From Aneurinibacillus uraniidurans (GTDB lineage: Bacteria > Bacillota > Bacilli > Aneurinibacillales > Aneurinibacillaceae): a stretch of DNA of 64,000 nucleotides. Position 1 is the first letter of the stretch, and each line of letters opens with the position of its first letter. Shown in pieces: positions 1 through 9,188 of this stretch. The position numbers and the translations under genes are program-made. Where the stretch lies: assembly GCF_028471905.1 (NCBI RefSeq), contig NZ_CP116902.1, forward strand, positions 2,578,501 through 2,642,500, written 5' to 3'. The notes under the pieces are model-generated. The model did no database searches. It was not told the DNA's origin and saw only the letters and a program-made list of their open reading frames with translations.

Positions 1-165
1 CAGGCAATGCAGCAAATCCATATTAGGGTAAATGAAGGAAAGTTACTCCCTTCGTGTATTAATTTAATATCAGGCCCTAGTAATAGTGCAGATATTGAGA
101 TGAATCTCATTGTTGGTGTGCATGGGCCCGTAAGAGCAACATATATCGTTGTTTCAGACAAATGA
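1..165 (+). CDS. lutC: LUD-domain protein, LutC-like (C-terminal part only)
   Basis: Only the last 54 codons lie in the window; the reading frame is open from base 1 and stops at TGA 163-165. The visible residues include [11 protein letters not shown] and GVHGP, which match the conserved end of the LUD domain of LutC. In the LutABC complex LutC helps oxidise L-lactate to pyruvate in the cytoplasm. The next gene on the same strand, 49 bases downstream, is a pyruvate oxidase, so lactate-to-pyruvate-to-acetate flow is a reasonable reading. The N-terminus and any lutAB partners are outside the window, so another LUD protein cannot be excluded. Confidence 0.7.
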   Translation, partial: QAMQQIHIRVNEGKLLPSCINLISGPSNSADIEMNLIVGVHGPVRATYIVVSDK

Positions 166-214
166 ATAGTGGCAACTGATGACAACAAAATACTTTTTAT
201 AAAAGGAGATCAGC

Positions 215-1939
215 ATGGAAAAAACGATTGCAGACTCGTTGGTGGAAGTATTATTAAAAGCAGGCGTGAAAAGAGTTTATGGAATCGTTGGAGACTCTTT
301 AAATGCTCTAATTGACTCTATTAGACGTTCAGGGGAAATCGAATGGATTCATGTTCGGCATGAGGAAGTTGCAGCATTTGCTGCTGGTTCCGATGCAGAA
401 GTTACCGGTAGTATTGCCGTTTGTGCCGGCAGTAGTGGTCCAGGCAATCTACATTTAATTAATGGGTTGTACGATTGCCAGCGTAATCGTGTTCCTGTCC
501 TCGCGATAGCTGCACATATCCCTAGCCATGAAATCGGCAGCAATTATTTTCAACAAACTCGACCGGAACACTTATTCAAGGATTGTAGTCATTTCTGCGA
601 GGTCATCATGAGCCCTGGTCAAATGCCACGAACTGTTACAATGGCCATACAGAATGCGGTTTCAAATAAGGGAGTTTCTGTCGTTGTTTTACCCGGTGAT
701 ATTGCCGGACTCCCTGATCCCACCCCGGTACCTGAACATGTTTACCATGTTACGAACCCAGTTGTTCATCCTTCAGACGAGGAGTTAAAGCAATTAGCAT
801 CTTATCTGAATAAAGGGAAACGTATTACACTACTTTGTGGTTCTGGATGCGCGGGTGCTCATAAACAGCTCATGCAACTCTGCGAGAAACTCCAGTCCCC
901 TATGGTCATTGCTTTGAGAGGGAAGGAATATCTCGAGTTTGACAATCCATACTTAGTCGGGTTGACAGGACTGATCGGCTATTCCTCTGGATACCATGCC
1001 ATGATGGACTGCGACGTACTGTTGATGCTAGGAACTGATTTTCCATATCGGCAATTTTACCCAGAAAAAGCCGTTATTTTGCAGGTTGACATTCAGAAGG
1101 ATCATCTCGGTCGTAGAACCCCGCTAACATACGGGCTATGTGGTGATGTGAAGAATACAATTGAATCACTAATACCATTACTGACAGAGTCACATGATTC
1201 AAAACATTTGGACAAGTGTGTTTCAGCTTATGCAGAAGTGCGTAAGGATTTAGATGATCTTGCTATTGGGAACCCTGGCCGGAAACCAATTCACCCGCAA
1301 TACCTTACAAAAGTAGTAAGTGATTTTGCAAATGAAGATGCAATTTTTACAGCAGATGTAGGAACACCTACTTTATGGGGGGCTAGATATTTGCAAATGA
1401 ACGGGAAGAGACGATTTATTGGTTCCTTCAATCATGGAACAATGGCGAACGCTCTGCCTCAAGCAATCGGTGCGAAAGTAGCAGCACCGAATAGACAGGT
1501 CATTGCCCTGGCAGGTGATGGTGGACTGTCGATGCTAATGGGTGATCTCATCACTCTTCTACAACATAAATTACCAGTTAAAATTATCGTTTTCAATAAT
1601 AGTGCACTTAGCTTCGTAGAATTAGAAATGAAAGCAGCAGGATACTTGGAGACCGGTACGGATTTAGTTGAGCAAAACTTCGCAAATATAGCAAAAGCCA
1701 TTGGACTAGAAGGTTTCCGTGTAGAAAATCCCGAAGATCTCGAAGGAGTCATAAAGCAGGCCTTTACAAGCGATAAACCCGCAATAGTGGATGTCGTGGT
1801 AAATCGTCAGGAATTATCCTTGCCACCAAAAATATCATTTGAACAGGCACAGGGATTCACACTCTGGATGCTAAAAGCTGTATTGAATAATCGCGGGAAT
1901 GACCTAATTGAGCTGGCAAAAACTAATTTATTCCGCTAA
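215..1939 (+). CDS. poxB: Pyruvate oxidase / pyruvate:quinone oxidoreductase (thiamine diphosphate enzyme)
   Basis: 574 codons, the usual size of E. coli-type PoxB, which decarboxylates pyruvate to acetate and CO2 and passes electrons through FAD to membrane quinone (menaquinone expected here). The N-terminal ThDP domain carries the conserved glutamate in RHEE (Glu50). The C-terminal ThDP domain has the GDGG motif at about residue 434 followed by a conserved NN about 25 residues on. The extreme C-terminus keeps the IELAKTN helix that in E. coli PoxB binds lipid and activates the enzyme at the membrane. The start is supported by AAAGGAG nine bases upstream. It faces a ferredoxin-linked pyruvate-type oxidoreductase operon tail to tail. 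Acetolactate synthase is a more distant alternative. Confidence 0.92.
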   Translation: MEKTIADSLVEVLLKAGVKRVYGIVGDSLNALIDSIRRSGEIEWIHVRHEEVAAFAAGSDAEVTGSIAVCAGSSGPGNLHLINGLYDCQRNRVPVLAIAAHIPSHEIGSNYFQQTRPEHLFKDCSHFCEVIMSPGQMPRTVTMAIQNAVSNKGVSVVVLPGDIAGLPDPTPVPEHVYHVTNPVVHPSDEELKQLASYLNKGKRITLLCGSGCAGAHKQLMQLCEKLQSPMVIALRGKEYLEFDNPYLVGLTGLIGYSSGYHAMMDCDVLLMLGTDFPYRQFYPEKAVILQVDIQKDHLGRRTPLTYGLCGDVKNTIESLIPLLTESHDSKHLDKCVSAYAEVRKDLDDLAIGNPGRKPIHPQYLTKVVSDFANEDAIFTADVGTPTLWGARYLQMNGKRRFIGSFNHGTMANALPQAIGAKVAAPNRQVIALAGDGGLSMLMGDLITLLQHKLPVKIIVFNNSALSFVELEMKAAGYLETGTDLVEQNFANIAKAIGLEGFRVENPEDLEGVIKQAFTSDKPAIVDVVVNRQELSLPPKISFEQAQGFTLWMLKAVLNNRGNDLIELAKTNLFR

Positions 1940-1940
1940 A

Positions 1941-1965
1941 GTGTCAGGCACCACCTGCGGACATT
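1941..1965 (+). repeat. REP-like hairpin directly after poxB
   Basis: Starting one base after the poxB stop is GTGTCAGGCACC followed by ACCTGCGGACAT. It can fold through TGTC-AGG pairing with CCT and GACA. GTGTCAGGCACC/GGTGCCTGACAC resembles the palindromic REP-type units scattered through many Bacillales genomes. Only one copy was recognised here, so the call rests on resemblance. Confidence 0.35.
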
Positions 1966-2030
1966 TTACCTATTTCCCCCTACACAAGGACAGCTAAATG
2001 CAATTATCAAACGCAAACTTTCTTATACGA

Positions 2031-2062
2031 AAAAAAGAACGGCTCAGTGGCCGCTCTTTTTA
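2031..2062 (-). terminator. Intrinsic terminator between convergent poxB and the oxidoreductase operon
   Basis: Nine-base arms at 2035-2043 and 2050-2058 with a six-base loop. On the minus strand all pairs form (one G-U) and a T-run follows. On the plus strand one A-C mismatch remains but T-rich sequence also follows, so it may work both ways. Confidence 0.75.
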
Positions 2063-2065
2063 TTT

Positions 2066-4369
2066 CTATAAATATTCATTTTCATGCTTCGCTTTCAGGC
2101 GACGCCATCTGCGTTCAACTTCCTGGCTGAATGCTTGCATCGTTGGTTCATATTCTGGCTTCGTCAAATGTTTCGTTTTACCCATCAGTGTGAGCCAGTC
2201 ACCTACTTCAATACGCTTGCCTTTCGCTTCCGGGTCATGCGTAATGGTCGTAACACCGCGCTCAACTTCATACAGCGGGAAGAAGCAAGAGTTGACCGCC
2301 GCTTCGACAATGGACTGACCTTGTTCATCTGGCGATTTCCAGTTCAGCGGGCATGCGATAAGAATTTTTCCATATACAAGCCCTTCGTTCTGAGCGTACC
2401 ACTGAGCTTTCGCTGCTTTTTTCAGCAGATCCTGCGGAAATGCTTCCGAACCCGTGAATACGTACGGAATGTTTGTCGCCGCCATAATCTGGGCAGTGTC
2501 TTTATGATGGAACGCCTTACCGCCCTGCTTTTTGCCGACATTCGATGTAGAAGTCATATGACCAAGCGGTGTAGAATACGACAGCTGGCTACCTGTGTTC
2601 ATGTATCCTTCGTTATCGTACTCCAGGACAATCATTTTATGATTACGCAATGCCGTACCGATTGCCGGCCCCATACCGATATCCATCCCACCGTCACCTG
2701 TAACCATGACGAATGTGAAATCATCAGCTACTTCAATCTCTCCACGACGCTTACGCTCGAAGAACATCTCTACCGCACCGGACAATGTTGCTGCCCCGTT
2801 CTGGAACAAGTTGTGGATGTACGACTGCTTGTGCGAGCTGTATGGATAGCCAGTTGTAACAACCATCGCGCAGCCAGTCTGGAACAGCACGACAATGTCA
2901 CCTTCAATTCCTTTAAAGAACAACTCAAGCGCTGGGAAGATTCCGCAGCCCGGACATGCGCCATGTCCCGGTGCAATCCGCTTCGGTTTTTTCGTGAGCG
3001 CACGCAGCGGCGGGATTTTCACGTTTAGCTTCCCTGTCGCTTCATCCGGCGTTACGGTAATCAGACCCGTTTTAAATGCGTCACCATGCAGCGGCTTCAA
3101 TACTTTTTTCGGCACTGCATCCGGATTACCCGGTGTGTGACCATAGTAGTCAAACGGCGTTGGCGCATAGCCAAGCTCGGCTGCTTCGATTGCTAGTTGG
3201 AAAAACGCTTCTGCATCATCATGATAGAAGTCTTTACCGCCCACACCGAAGATGCGGCTAACAACGACCGTTTCATTCCCTTTCAGCTCTTGCAGGGTTG
3301 ATTTCAGTTCATGCGTCAAGTTCGCGCCGTGTCCACCGTATGAATCGGCACGCTCCCCGATCATGATCGCTTTCAAGTTTTTACAAGCTTCTTGAATTTC
3401 CTGCTTCGGCCACGGACGAATCATATTCGGGCTAATAACACCCGCTTTAATGCCCTTCGCACGCAGTTGGTCCGCTACGTCCTTAGCAGATTCAGATGCT
3501 GAATTCAGTAAGAATACTGCCACTTCCGCATCTTCCATGCGGTATAAGTCAAGCACATCGTATTTGCGGCCAGAGATTTTTTCATACTCTGCTGATACCT
3601 GCTTAAATACGTCATACGCTTTATACATTGCTTCTGATTGCTGATAGTTGTTGTTGATCAAATCCGGGTCATTCATGTATGGGCCGATCGTAACCGGATT
3701 TTCCGGATCAAGCGCATGTACATACCCCGTAGGCATCTCTCCTACGAAATCTTGTACTGTTTTGCGGTCACCAAAGTACTGCACACGGCGCTTCTGGTGG
3801 GATGTGAAGAAGCCGTCGTATGCTACCATTACCGGCAGGCGCACATCTGCGTGCTCTGCTACTTTAAGCGCCATAATGTTCATGTCATATACTGCTTGCG
3901 GATCACGGGCTAGCAAAATCGGCCAACCGATATTGAGGCCGTAATACAGATCAGAATGGTCGCCGCGAATATCAAGCGGACCACTGATCGCGCGAGTAAC
4001 AAGGTTTAGTACCATCGGGAATCGTGTACCAGACTGTACTGGCAGCTGCTCAAGCATATACAAAAATCCGTTCGCGCTCGTCGCATTGAATACACGTCCG
4101 CCCGCTGCTGCAGCCCCATAACACACGCCCGCCGAGCCGTGTTCACCATCCGCCGGGATCAAAACAATGTCGTGTTCGCCGCGCGTTTTCATCGCATCCA
4201 GGAATTGTGCCACCTCTGTAGACGGCGTGATTGGGAAGTATCCCATCAGGTGATAGTTAATTTGTGCCGCCGCCATCGCCGCCATCTCATTGCCTGATTC
4301 AAATGTCAGCTTTTGCTCCGGCATAATCTCATTCAGCTTTGCTTTTTCTTTATCGTAATCGATCGCCAT
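2066..4369 (-). CDS. 2-oxoacid (pyruvate):ferredoxin oxidoreductase, fused alpha-beta subunits
   Basis: 767 codons. The N-terminal half is an alpha-type domain (GYFPITPSTE near residues 43-52). The C-terminal half is a beta-type domain with PGHGACPGCG near 463-472 and the ThDP-binding GDGG near residue 556. The beta part holds cysteines in CPGC, in FQTGC and in NSC near residue 700, the pattern that holds the proximal [4Fe-4S] cluster in pyruvate:ferredoxin oxidoreductases. The enzyme would convert pyruvate or another 2-oxoacid plus CoA to acyl-CoA and CO2, reducing ferredoxin. Its partner gene lies 23 bases upstream. Substrate cannot be settled by eye; pyruvate is favoured by the facing poxB. 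The alpha-beta fusion split from gamma-delta is uncommon. Confidence 0.85.
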   Translation of the reverse strand: MAIDYDKEKAKLNEIMPEQKLTFESGNEMAAMAAAQINYHLMGYFPITPSTEVAQFLDAMKTRGEHDIVLIPADGEHGSAGVCYGAAAAGGRVFNATSANGFLYMLEQLPVQSGTRFPMVLNLVTRAISGPLDIRGDHSDLYYGLNIGWPILLARDPQAVYDMNIMALKVAEHADVRLPVMVAYDGFFTSHQKRRVQYFGDRKTVQDFVGEMPTGYVHALDPENPVTIGPYMNDPDLINNNYQQSEAMYKAYDVFKQVSAEYEKISGRKYDVLDLYRMEDAEVAVFLLNSASESAKDVADQLRAKGIKAGVISPNMIRPWPKQEIQEACKNLKAIMIGERADSYGGHGANLTHELKSTLQELKGNETVVVSRIFGVGGKDFYHDDAEAFFQLAIEAAELGYAPTPFDYYGHTPGNPDAVPKKVLKPLHGDAFKTGLITVTPDEATGKLNVKIPPLRALTKKPKRIAPGHGACPGCGIFPALELFFKGIEGDIVVLFQTGCAMVVTTGYPYSSHKQSYIHNLFQNGAATLSGAVEMFFERKRRGEIEVADDFTFVMVTGDGGMDIGMGPAIGTALRNHKMIVLEYDNEGYMNTGSQLSYSTPLGHMTSTSNVGKKQGGKAFHHKDTAQIMAATNIPYVFTGSEAFPQDLLKKAAKAQWYAQNEGLVYGKILIACPLNWKSPDEQGQSIVEAAVNSCFFPLYEVERGVTTITHDPEAKGKRIEVGDWLTLMGKTKHLTKPEYEPTMQAFSQEVERRWRRLKAKHENEYL

Positions 4370-4392
4370 GCGTAATTCTCCCCTCTTTTGGT

Positions 4393-5400
4393 TTAGTTTT
4401 CAGCCAAAATGAATTTGTGCGGCACACGGTTGTCTTCCGCATAGCCGATTTCTTCACGCATATTCGTAAGTGCTTCAACAGGACAAGCCTGCACGCATTT
4501 TAGACAGCCCTTGCAATATTGATAATCGATGCCCGAAAGAAACATCTGCGGGCGACCTTTCTTATCCGTTCCTTCTTCCCAAACGAAGCAATAATCCGGG
4601 CAAACTGTGTCACAAGCAGCACAATGAATGCATTTGCTTTCGTGATATTCCGGCAGGAAGCCCTGACGACTGCCGCTTAAGTCTTTTAAGATGCTGTTAC
4701 CTGGATTCACAACCACACCGCCGATTGGCTGTGTCGCATAACCGAGCGCTGGCTCCGGACGAACGAACGCTTTACCTAGCGACCCTTCCGGTACCTCATA
4801 TGTTTTAAACTGTACTTCATTATAGCCGCGATCAAATGTCCGAATATTCGGCTCAACGAAGTGCGGGTATTTTTTCTCGAATGTTTTGCGGATAACCGCA
4901 CGCATCGCATCCGGGTCTAGGAAATCACAGATGCGGAATAGAGCACCGAGCATCGCTGTGTTTACTTTGGTTTTTTCTTCCACCGCAATCCCGAGCGCAT
5001 CTACAATCGCCAGCGTGCCGTATTCAAGGTGCAGGTCGCTGCGAACTTCATCAAACTCACGCGTGGAGTTTACCAGCACGATCCCGTGTGCATCAAGACC
5101 AGATACTACATCAATCGTCTTATACAACGCCTCATGGAATACACCGACCACATGCGGGCGTTCAATCGGGCTTGCCGCACGAATCTGCATCTGCGGGTCA
5201 GCAAAACGGACGAACGCTTTTACAGGTGAACCTTTTTTCTCCGAACCATAGGATGAGAAGTTCATCCCGTTCAGTCCAAGACCGAGCACTCCGGCTTCTG
5301 CCAGCATTTTGCCTGCCAGGTTAGCGCCGAGACCCCCGATTGACTCCAGACGAATTTCATAAAAGCCCAGTTCATTTTTCTTTGGAAGCAATGACATCAT
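4393..5400 (-). CDS. 2-oxoacid:ferredoxin oxidoreductase, fused gamma-delta subunits
   Basis: 335 codons. Residues about 10-200 form a gamma-type domain beginning with GGLGANLAG. The C-terminal third is a delta-type ferredoxin module with two [4Fe-4S] motifs, CIHCAACDTVCP near residue 257 and CKGCLKCVQACP near 294. This subunit would carry electrons from the ThDP centre to soluble ferredoxin; a matching small ferredoxin gene lies at 12.6 kb. First gene of a two-gene operon with the alpha-beta fusion. The start follows an AGGGAGGAAAA ribosome binding site, and a second ATG immediately downstream could also serve. Confidence 0.87.
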   Translation of the reverse strand: MMSLLPKKNELGFYEIRLESIGGLGANLAGKMLAEAGVLGLGLNGMNFSSYGSEKKGSPVKAFVRFADPQMQIRAASPIERPHVVGVFHEALYKTIDVVSGLDAHGIVLVNSTREFDEVRSDLHLEYGTLAIVDALGIAVEEKTKVNTAMLGALFRICDFLDPDAMRAVIRKTFEKKYPHFVEPNIRTFDRGYNEVQFKTYEVPEGSLGKAFVRPEPALGYATQPIGGVVVNPGNSILKDLSGSRQGFLPEYHESKCIHCAACDTVCPDYCFVWEEGTDKKGRPQMFLSGIDYQYCKGCLKCVQACPVEALTNMREEIGYAEDNRVPHKFILAEN

Positions 5401-5533
5401 TTTTCCTCCCTGTATTCATCTAGTAAAACAGCCGCTTCAATTCTATGAAACACTCGCTTATCTTTATTACTCCAAATAAGCTTGCTGGTTATTAGCAAAA
5501 TTACGAATCCTCTTACACCAGTTCATTATCATG

Positions 5534-5562
5534 ATTATAACAGCACACTTTTATAACAACAA
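5534..5562 (-). promoter_or_regulatory. Candidate sigma-A promoter of the oxidoreductase operon
   Basis: Reading the minus strand: TTGTTG (5557-5562), 17 bases, then a perfect TATAAT (5534-5539), leaving a leader of about 125 bases before the start at 5400. The -35 is weak (3 of 6). The rest of the gap 5401-5735 shows A+T-rich sequence and no other gene that I can support. Confidence 0.45.
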
Positions 5563-5735
5563 CAGTTTTTTACCCATTTTTCTAGAAATTTTATAAAAAC
5601 GCTTACTTCATTGATTTTATAGGTATATCCCTACTATAATCCGACAAAAACCACCAAGAAACAGATGTAGTACAATTAAAAATAAAAAACTAATACAGAT
5701 TTTATTTATCCCTATTAACATATTGTTTACTTGAC

Positions 5736-5765
5736 AAAAAAAAAGAGCCCGATCCCTCGGACTCT
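5736..5765 (-). terminator. Terminator of the helicase / TrxB-like transcription unit
   Basis: Nine-base arms 5744-5752 and 5757-5765 (one wobble) with a four-base loop. On the minus strand a run of nine T follows. Confidence 0.85.
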
Positions 5766-5815
5766 GCATAAATCCTACACTTTTGATTTGTGTAATATAA
5801 CAAGTGAAAGCAGTT

Positions 5816-6742
5816 TTAAAACAGATTTCTGTTATCATCCTGCAAGCTTTTATGAATCCAGATCGCCGACTGTGCTCCGTCACCAATCGCCACCGTTAGC
5901 AATTGAGAATGCACCGCTACATCGCCTGCCGCCCATACACCTGGTACATTCGTTTCTTTTGTACGGCCATCTACCGGAATATGGCCGTTTTCATGCCGCG
6001 TTACCCCAAGCATCTGGGCTAGATCAGACTCTACATGCGTGCCGCCAAAAGCCACAAATCCTTTCTCCGCCTCAATCCGCGTCCCATCTGCCAGCTCAAC
6101 AGCAGACAAATCTTCTTTATTTTGCGCATGTACCGCTTGAATTTTCCCTTCATATATGCGAATCCCTGCCTGTTCACAACGACTGCGCCACTCCGCAGAA
6201 ATCGGCTTCGCAACCGGCTCATGATTGATATAAATCAGCCGGTCTGTCCAGTAATGCAGCGTACAGGCAAGCGCCGCTCCCGCGTCTCCCGCTCCAAGGA
6301 TGGCACAAATATGCCCCCGCACTTCATAGCCATCGCAATCCGGACACAAATAAATCGCACTCCCAAGCACATCATACAAACCTTCAATCTCTTGAGGCAA
6401 GCAATCTGTAAGACCAGTGCTTAAAAGTACACGCTGCGCTTGTACCGTCCGTCCATCTTCTGTTTGCAGTTCAAAACATCCATCACTCAGACGATGCGCT
6501 TCTGTCACCCGTTCATTCACAAGTTCTACTGTTTCATATTTCTGTATCTGTCTATGTCCGGTCTCCCGTAGATACGGACCGCTTACGCCACTCTCAAACC
6601 CGATGATATTGCTGTATTTTTTCGCCAGTACAGATCGTCCACCGTCCGTATCGAACACAACTACCCGATGCATGTAGCGCCCAAGCTGAATCGCTGCTTG
6701 TAATCCTGCAATTCCTCCACCAACAATCGCACACTCATACAT
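5816..6742 (-). CDS. NAD(P)/FAD-dependent oxidoreductase, thioredoxin reductase-like
   Basis: 308 codons, the length of thioredoxin reductases. GGGIAG at residues 8-13 starts the FAD fold, CPDC at 133-136 sits where TrxB carries its redox-active CxxC, GAGDAG at 150-155 starts the NAD(P)H fold, and GVWAAGDVA near the C-terminus closes the FAD site. It may therefore reduce a disulfide protein or a low-molecular-weight disulfide, but the partner is unknown and it need not be the housekeeping TrxB. It overlaps the 3' end of the upstream XPB-type helicase gene by eight bases, which points to translational coupling. Confidence 0.8.
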   Translation of the reverse strand: MYECAIVGGGIAGLQAAIQLGRYMHRVVVFDTDGGRSVLAKKYSNIIGFESGVSGPYLRETGHRQIQKYETVELVNERVTEAHRLSDGCFELQTEDGRTVQAQRVLLSTGLTDCLPQEIEGLYDVLGSAIYLCPDCDGYEVRGHICAILGAGDAGAALACTLHYWTDRLIYINHEPVAKPISAEWRSRCEQAGIRIYEGKIQAVHAQNKEDLSAVELADGTRIEAEKGFVAFGGTHVESDLAQMLGVTRHENGHIPVDGRTKETNVPGVWAAGDVAVHSQLLTVAIGDGAQSAIWIHKSLQDDNRNLF

Positions 6743-8390
6743 TCACATCTACCCCTTTCACTTCATAGCGATAGCCCTGCTCGACAAGAAACATCTGACG
6801 CTTCCATGCATACGTTTCCTCTTTAGATTCAGCGGATACAAGTGAGTAAAAACAGGCCCCACGCCCATCCTTCTTCGGGCGTAGCACACGCCCAAGTCGC
6901 TGAGCCTCTTCCTGACGCGAGCCAAATGTACCGGATACTTGTACAGCCACGCTAGCATCGGGCAAATCAATCGCAAAATTTGCAACCCGCGAGACGACCA
7001 GACGATTAATCTCCCCCCGACGGAAGCGACCATACAATTCGTCCCGTTCCAAGTGCGGTGTTTTTCCAGTAATAAGCGGAACAGCCAGTTCCTGTGCCAG
7101 CCGTTCGAGCTGAGATACGTAGTGACCAATGATTAGGACCGGATCATTCGGATGATCGGCAAGCACATCTTTGACAACATTGACCTTGATTGGATTTTCT
7201 GCGGCAAGGCGGAATTTCTGTCGCTCATCTGCCTGCATATACTTCGTCTTCAATTCCATCGGCAGCGGTATACGAATCTCCGTACAGTGCGCTTCCGCGA
7301 TATACCCCTGCTCCTCTAACTGCCGCCATGGTAATTCATATTTTTTCGGACCGATCAAACTGAATACATCCTGTTCCCGCCCGTCTTCCCGCACAAGAGT
7401 TGCCGTTAGACCAAGCCGTCGCTTCGCCTGAATGTCAGCTGTCATCCGAAAGACCGGGGCAGGAAGCAAGTGAACTTCGTCATACACAATCAAGCCCCAG
7501 TTACGCTCATGAAAGAGTGACAGATGAGGAAATTGCCCGGTGCTGCTTGCCCGGTGCGTCACCATCTGGTACGTGCTGATCGTCACAGGCCGTACCTCTT
7601 TACATTCTCCTGTATACATGCCTACTTGTTCAGGAGTAAGAGAGGTTCGGGCAACAATCTCATCCCGCCACTGCCGAACAGAAGCAGAACTGCTTGTCAG
7701 GATAAGCGTCGCCATACTGAAGCGTACCATCGCTTCAATCCCGACAATCGTTTTACCGGAACCGCATGGCAGGACAATGACGCCATTCCCGCCTGTAAGA
7801 CTCCCTCCTGCATAAAAAGCATCAACCGCATCTTTCTGATACGTTCGCAGAAAGAAATCCCTTCCTTCTCTAAGCATCAGCGAAAGCGCTTCTCCATCTG
7901 CATATCCTGCCTCGTCCTGTACCGGATAGCCAAGCTTCAATAATTCCTGCTTAATGACACCACGCAGCGCCGGTGAAATCGTGACCTCCTGCTCGCTTCG
8001 CTGCTCTGTGATGAGAGCAGCAACAGACGAATAGCCTAGAATAGCACGCATCACATCTGTTGTCGCGGATGCAAGTACAAGCATATCCTGATCCTGATAA
8101 AGACGAACCTGCCCGAACCGCTCCACTGTCTGACGGATTTCCTTTTCAATATGACGCGGAACCGGATACCGAGCGTACGCCGAAAGCGCTGAGATAATCG
8201 TGCCAGCGCATAATCCGAGAGAGGCTGCGTTCCAAAGCGATAGCGGAGTAAGGCGATATGTATGAATATAGTCAGGGCTTTTGATTAGCTCAGCGAAGGG
8301 AGCAATCGCATCGCGAGCCAGACGATATTTTGGATGCTCAACTTCAAGCAGTAATGTCCGGTCTCCCTGTACGATTAACGGATTATCCAT
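6735..8390 (-). CDS. XPB/Rad25-type DNA repair helicase
   Basis: 551 codons. An N-terminal damage-recognition-like region is followed by two RecA-like helicase domains with Walker A LPCGSGKT near residue 205, a DEVH box near 302, GLTATL (motif III) and QRLGRVLRP (motif VI). The order and DEVH box match bacterial XPB homologues, ATP-dependent 3'-5' DNA translocases whose cellular role in bacteria is poorly known. The start follows AAAGGAGCAAC. Its end overlaps the TrxB-like gene. Upstream lies the LysM gene with its own terminator, so transcription probably restarts in the short gap 8391-8430. Confidence 0.82.
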   Translation of the reverse strand: MDNPLIVQGDRTLLLEVEHPKYRLARDAIAPFAELIKSPDYIHTYRLTPLSLWNAASLGLCAGTIISALSAYARYPVPRHIEKEIRQTVERFGQVRLYQDQDMLVLASATTDVMRAILGYSSVAALITEQRSEQEVTISPALRGVIKQELLKLGYPVQDEAGYADGEALSLMLREGRDFFLRTYQKDAVDAFYAGGSLTGGNGVIVLPCGSGKTIVGIEAMVRFSMATLILTSSSASVRQWRDEIVARTSLTPEQVGMYTGECKEVRPVTISTYQMVTHRASSTGQFPHLSLFHERNWGLIVYDEVHLLPAPVFRMTADIQAKRRLGLTATLVREDGREQDVFSLIGPKKYELPWRQLEEQGYIAEAHCTEIRIPLPMELKTKYMQADERQKFRLAAENPIKVNVVKDVLADHPNDPVLIIGHYVSQLERLAQELAVPLITGKTPHLERDELYGRFRRGEINRLVVSRVANFAIDLPDASVAVQVSGTFGSRQEEAQRLGRVLRPKKDGRGACFYSLVSAESKEETYAWKRQMFLVEQGYRYEVKGVDVNV

Positions 8391-8429
8391 AAATGTTGCT
8401 CCTTTCTATCTCGCTGTTATTTTCCCACA

Positions 8430-8456
8430 AAAAGAGCCACCTTTATCCGGGTGGCA
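8430..8456 (-). terminator. Terminator overlapping the end of the LysM gene
   Basis: Arms GCCACC/GGTGGC (8450-8455 and 8436-8441 on the plus strand) enclose the TAA stop codon of the LysM gene in the loop. T-rich sequence follows on the minus strand. Confidence 0.75.
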
Positions 8457-9138
8457 TAGGAATTTTGACAATCGATCCAACAAATACGTTTTGTGTATTG
8501 TGAATGTTATTATAACGTGCCAAATAAAATTGATATTTTCCGGTGCCGTAATAACGCACAGAAAGCTTGTACAGCGTCTCTCCCGCCTGCATACGATGGC
8601 GAATAACTCGCTTCTTTTTCGAAGGAGAAGCTTGTTTTTGAACCGGCTTACTTGCCTCTGACCGGGTAACTGCAGCCGACTCCGCCACCTTGATTGGTGC
8701 TGGAGCTGGAGTGGGCGGTTTTGCTGGCATTGGTACCGGAACTGGAGCGGGCGGCTTGGCTGGCATCGGAACAGGTACGGAAGCAGGTGGCTTGGCTGGC
8801 GTTGGGACAGGTTTTGCCTGAGCTTGCGGAACAGTAACAGCCGGAGTTGAGGCCAGTTCACTCTTCCCGACAAACCACCAGAATCCGAAGCCGGCAAGCA
8901 GCGCTATGGCAATAGCTCCACTCACATAGTACGGAACAAGATTCAGCGGCTCCTTCACATGAACCGCACTGCGTGGTGGTAGCAAACCTGTACGAACAGG
9001 CTCCACAACTCCTCGCCCCTTCTCTTCCCCGTGCGGCTCAGGAGGTTGCTCGTCAGCTCCTTTCGTCTGTTCAATCAGCCTGCGCAGCTCATCAGCCTGA
9101 TCGACCTCACGCTTCTGATGCGGCTGTTCATTCATCAT
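8443..9138 (-). CDS. ypbE: LysM-domain membrane-anchored protein, YpbE-like
   Basis: 231 codons. A charged cytoplasmic N-terminus (1-65) is followed by one membrane segment (about 66-91), then a proline/alanine-rich linker with repeats of PMPAKPP (about 95-150), a basic stretch, and a C-terminal LysM domain (about 178-231, starting GETLYKLS) that binds peptidoglycan. The topology puts LysM outside the cell. B. subtilis has ypbE directly after recS-ypbD, and the same neighbours are here. The linker repeat suggests length variation between strains. Role unknown beyond wall binding. Confidence 0.75.
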   Translation of the reverse strand: MMNEQPHQKREVDQADELRRLIEQTKGADEQPPEPHGEEKGRGVVEPVRTGLLPPRSAVHVKEPLNLVPYYVSGAIAIALLAGFGFWWFVGKSELASTPAVTVPQAQAKPVPTPAKPPASVPVPMPAKPPAPVPVPMPAKPPTPAPAPIKVAESAAVTRSEASKPVQKQASPSKKKRVIRHRMQAGETLYKLSVRYYGTGKYQFYLARYNNIHNTQNVFVGSIVKIPMPPG

Positions 9139-9188
9139 GGTTGTCTCCTCTCCGTTCGTTTCGTTTCTATACCCTTTACATGATTCGA

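Noticed and set aside
4470-4808. Plus-strand frames opposite the oxidoreductase, helicase, rib and other long genes
   Set aside because: They are antisense shadows of well-supported genes, with no ribosome binding sites and no family resemblance.
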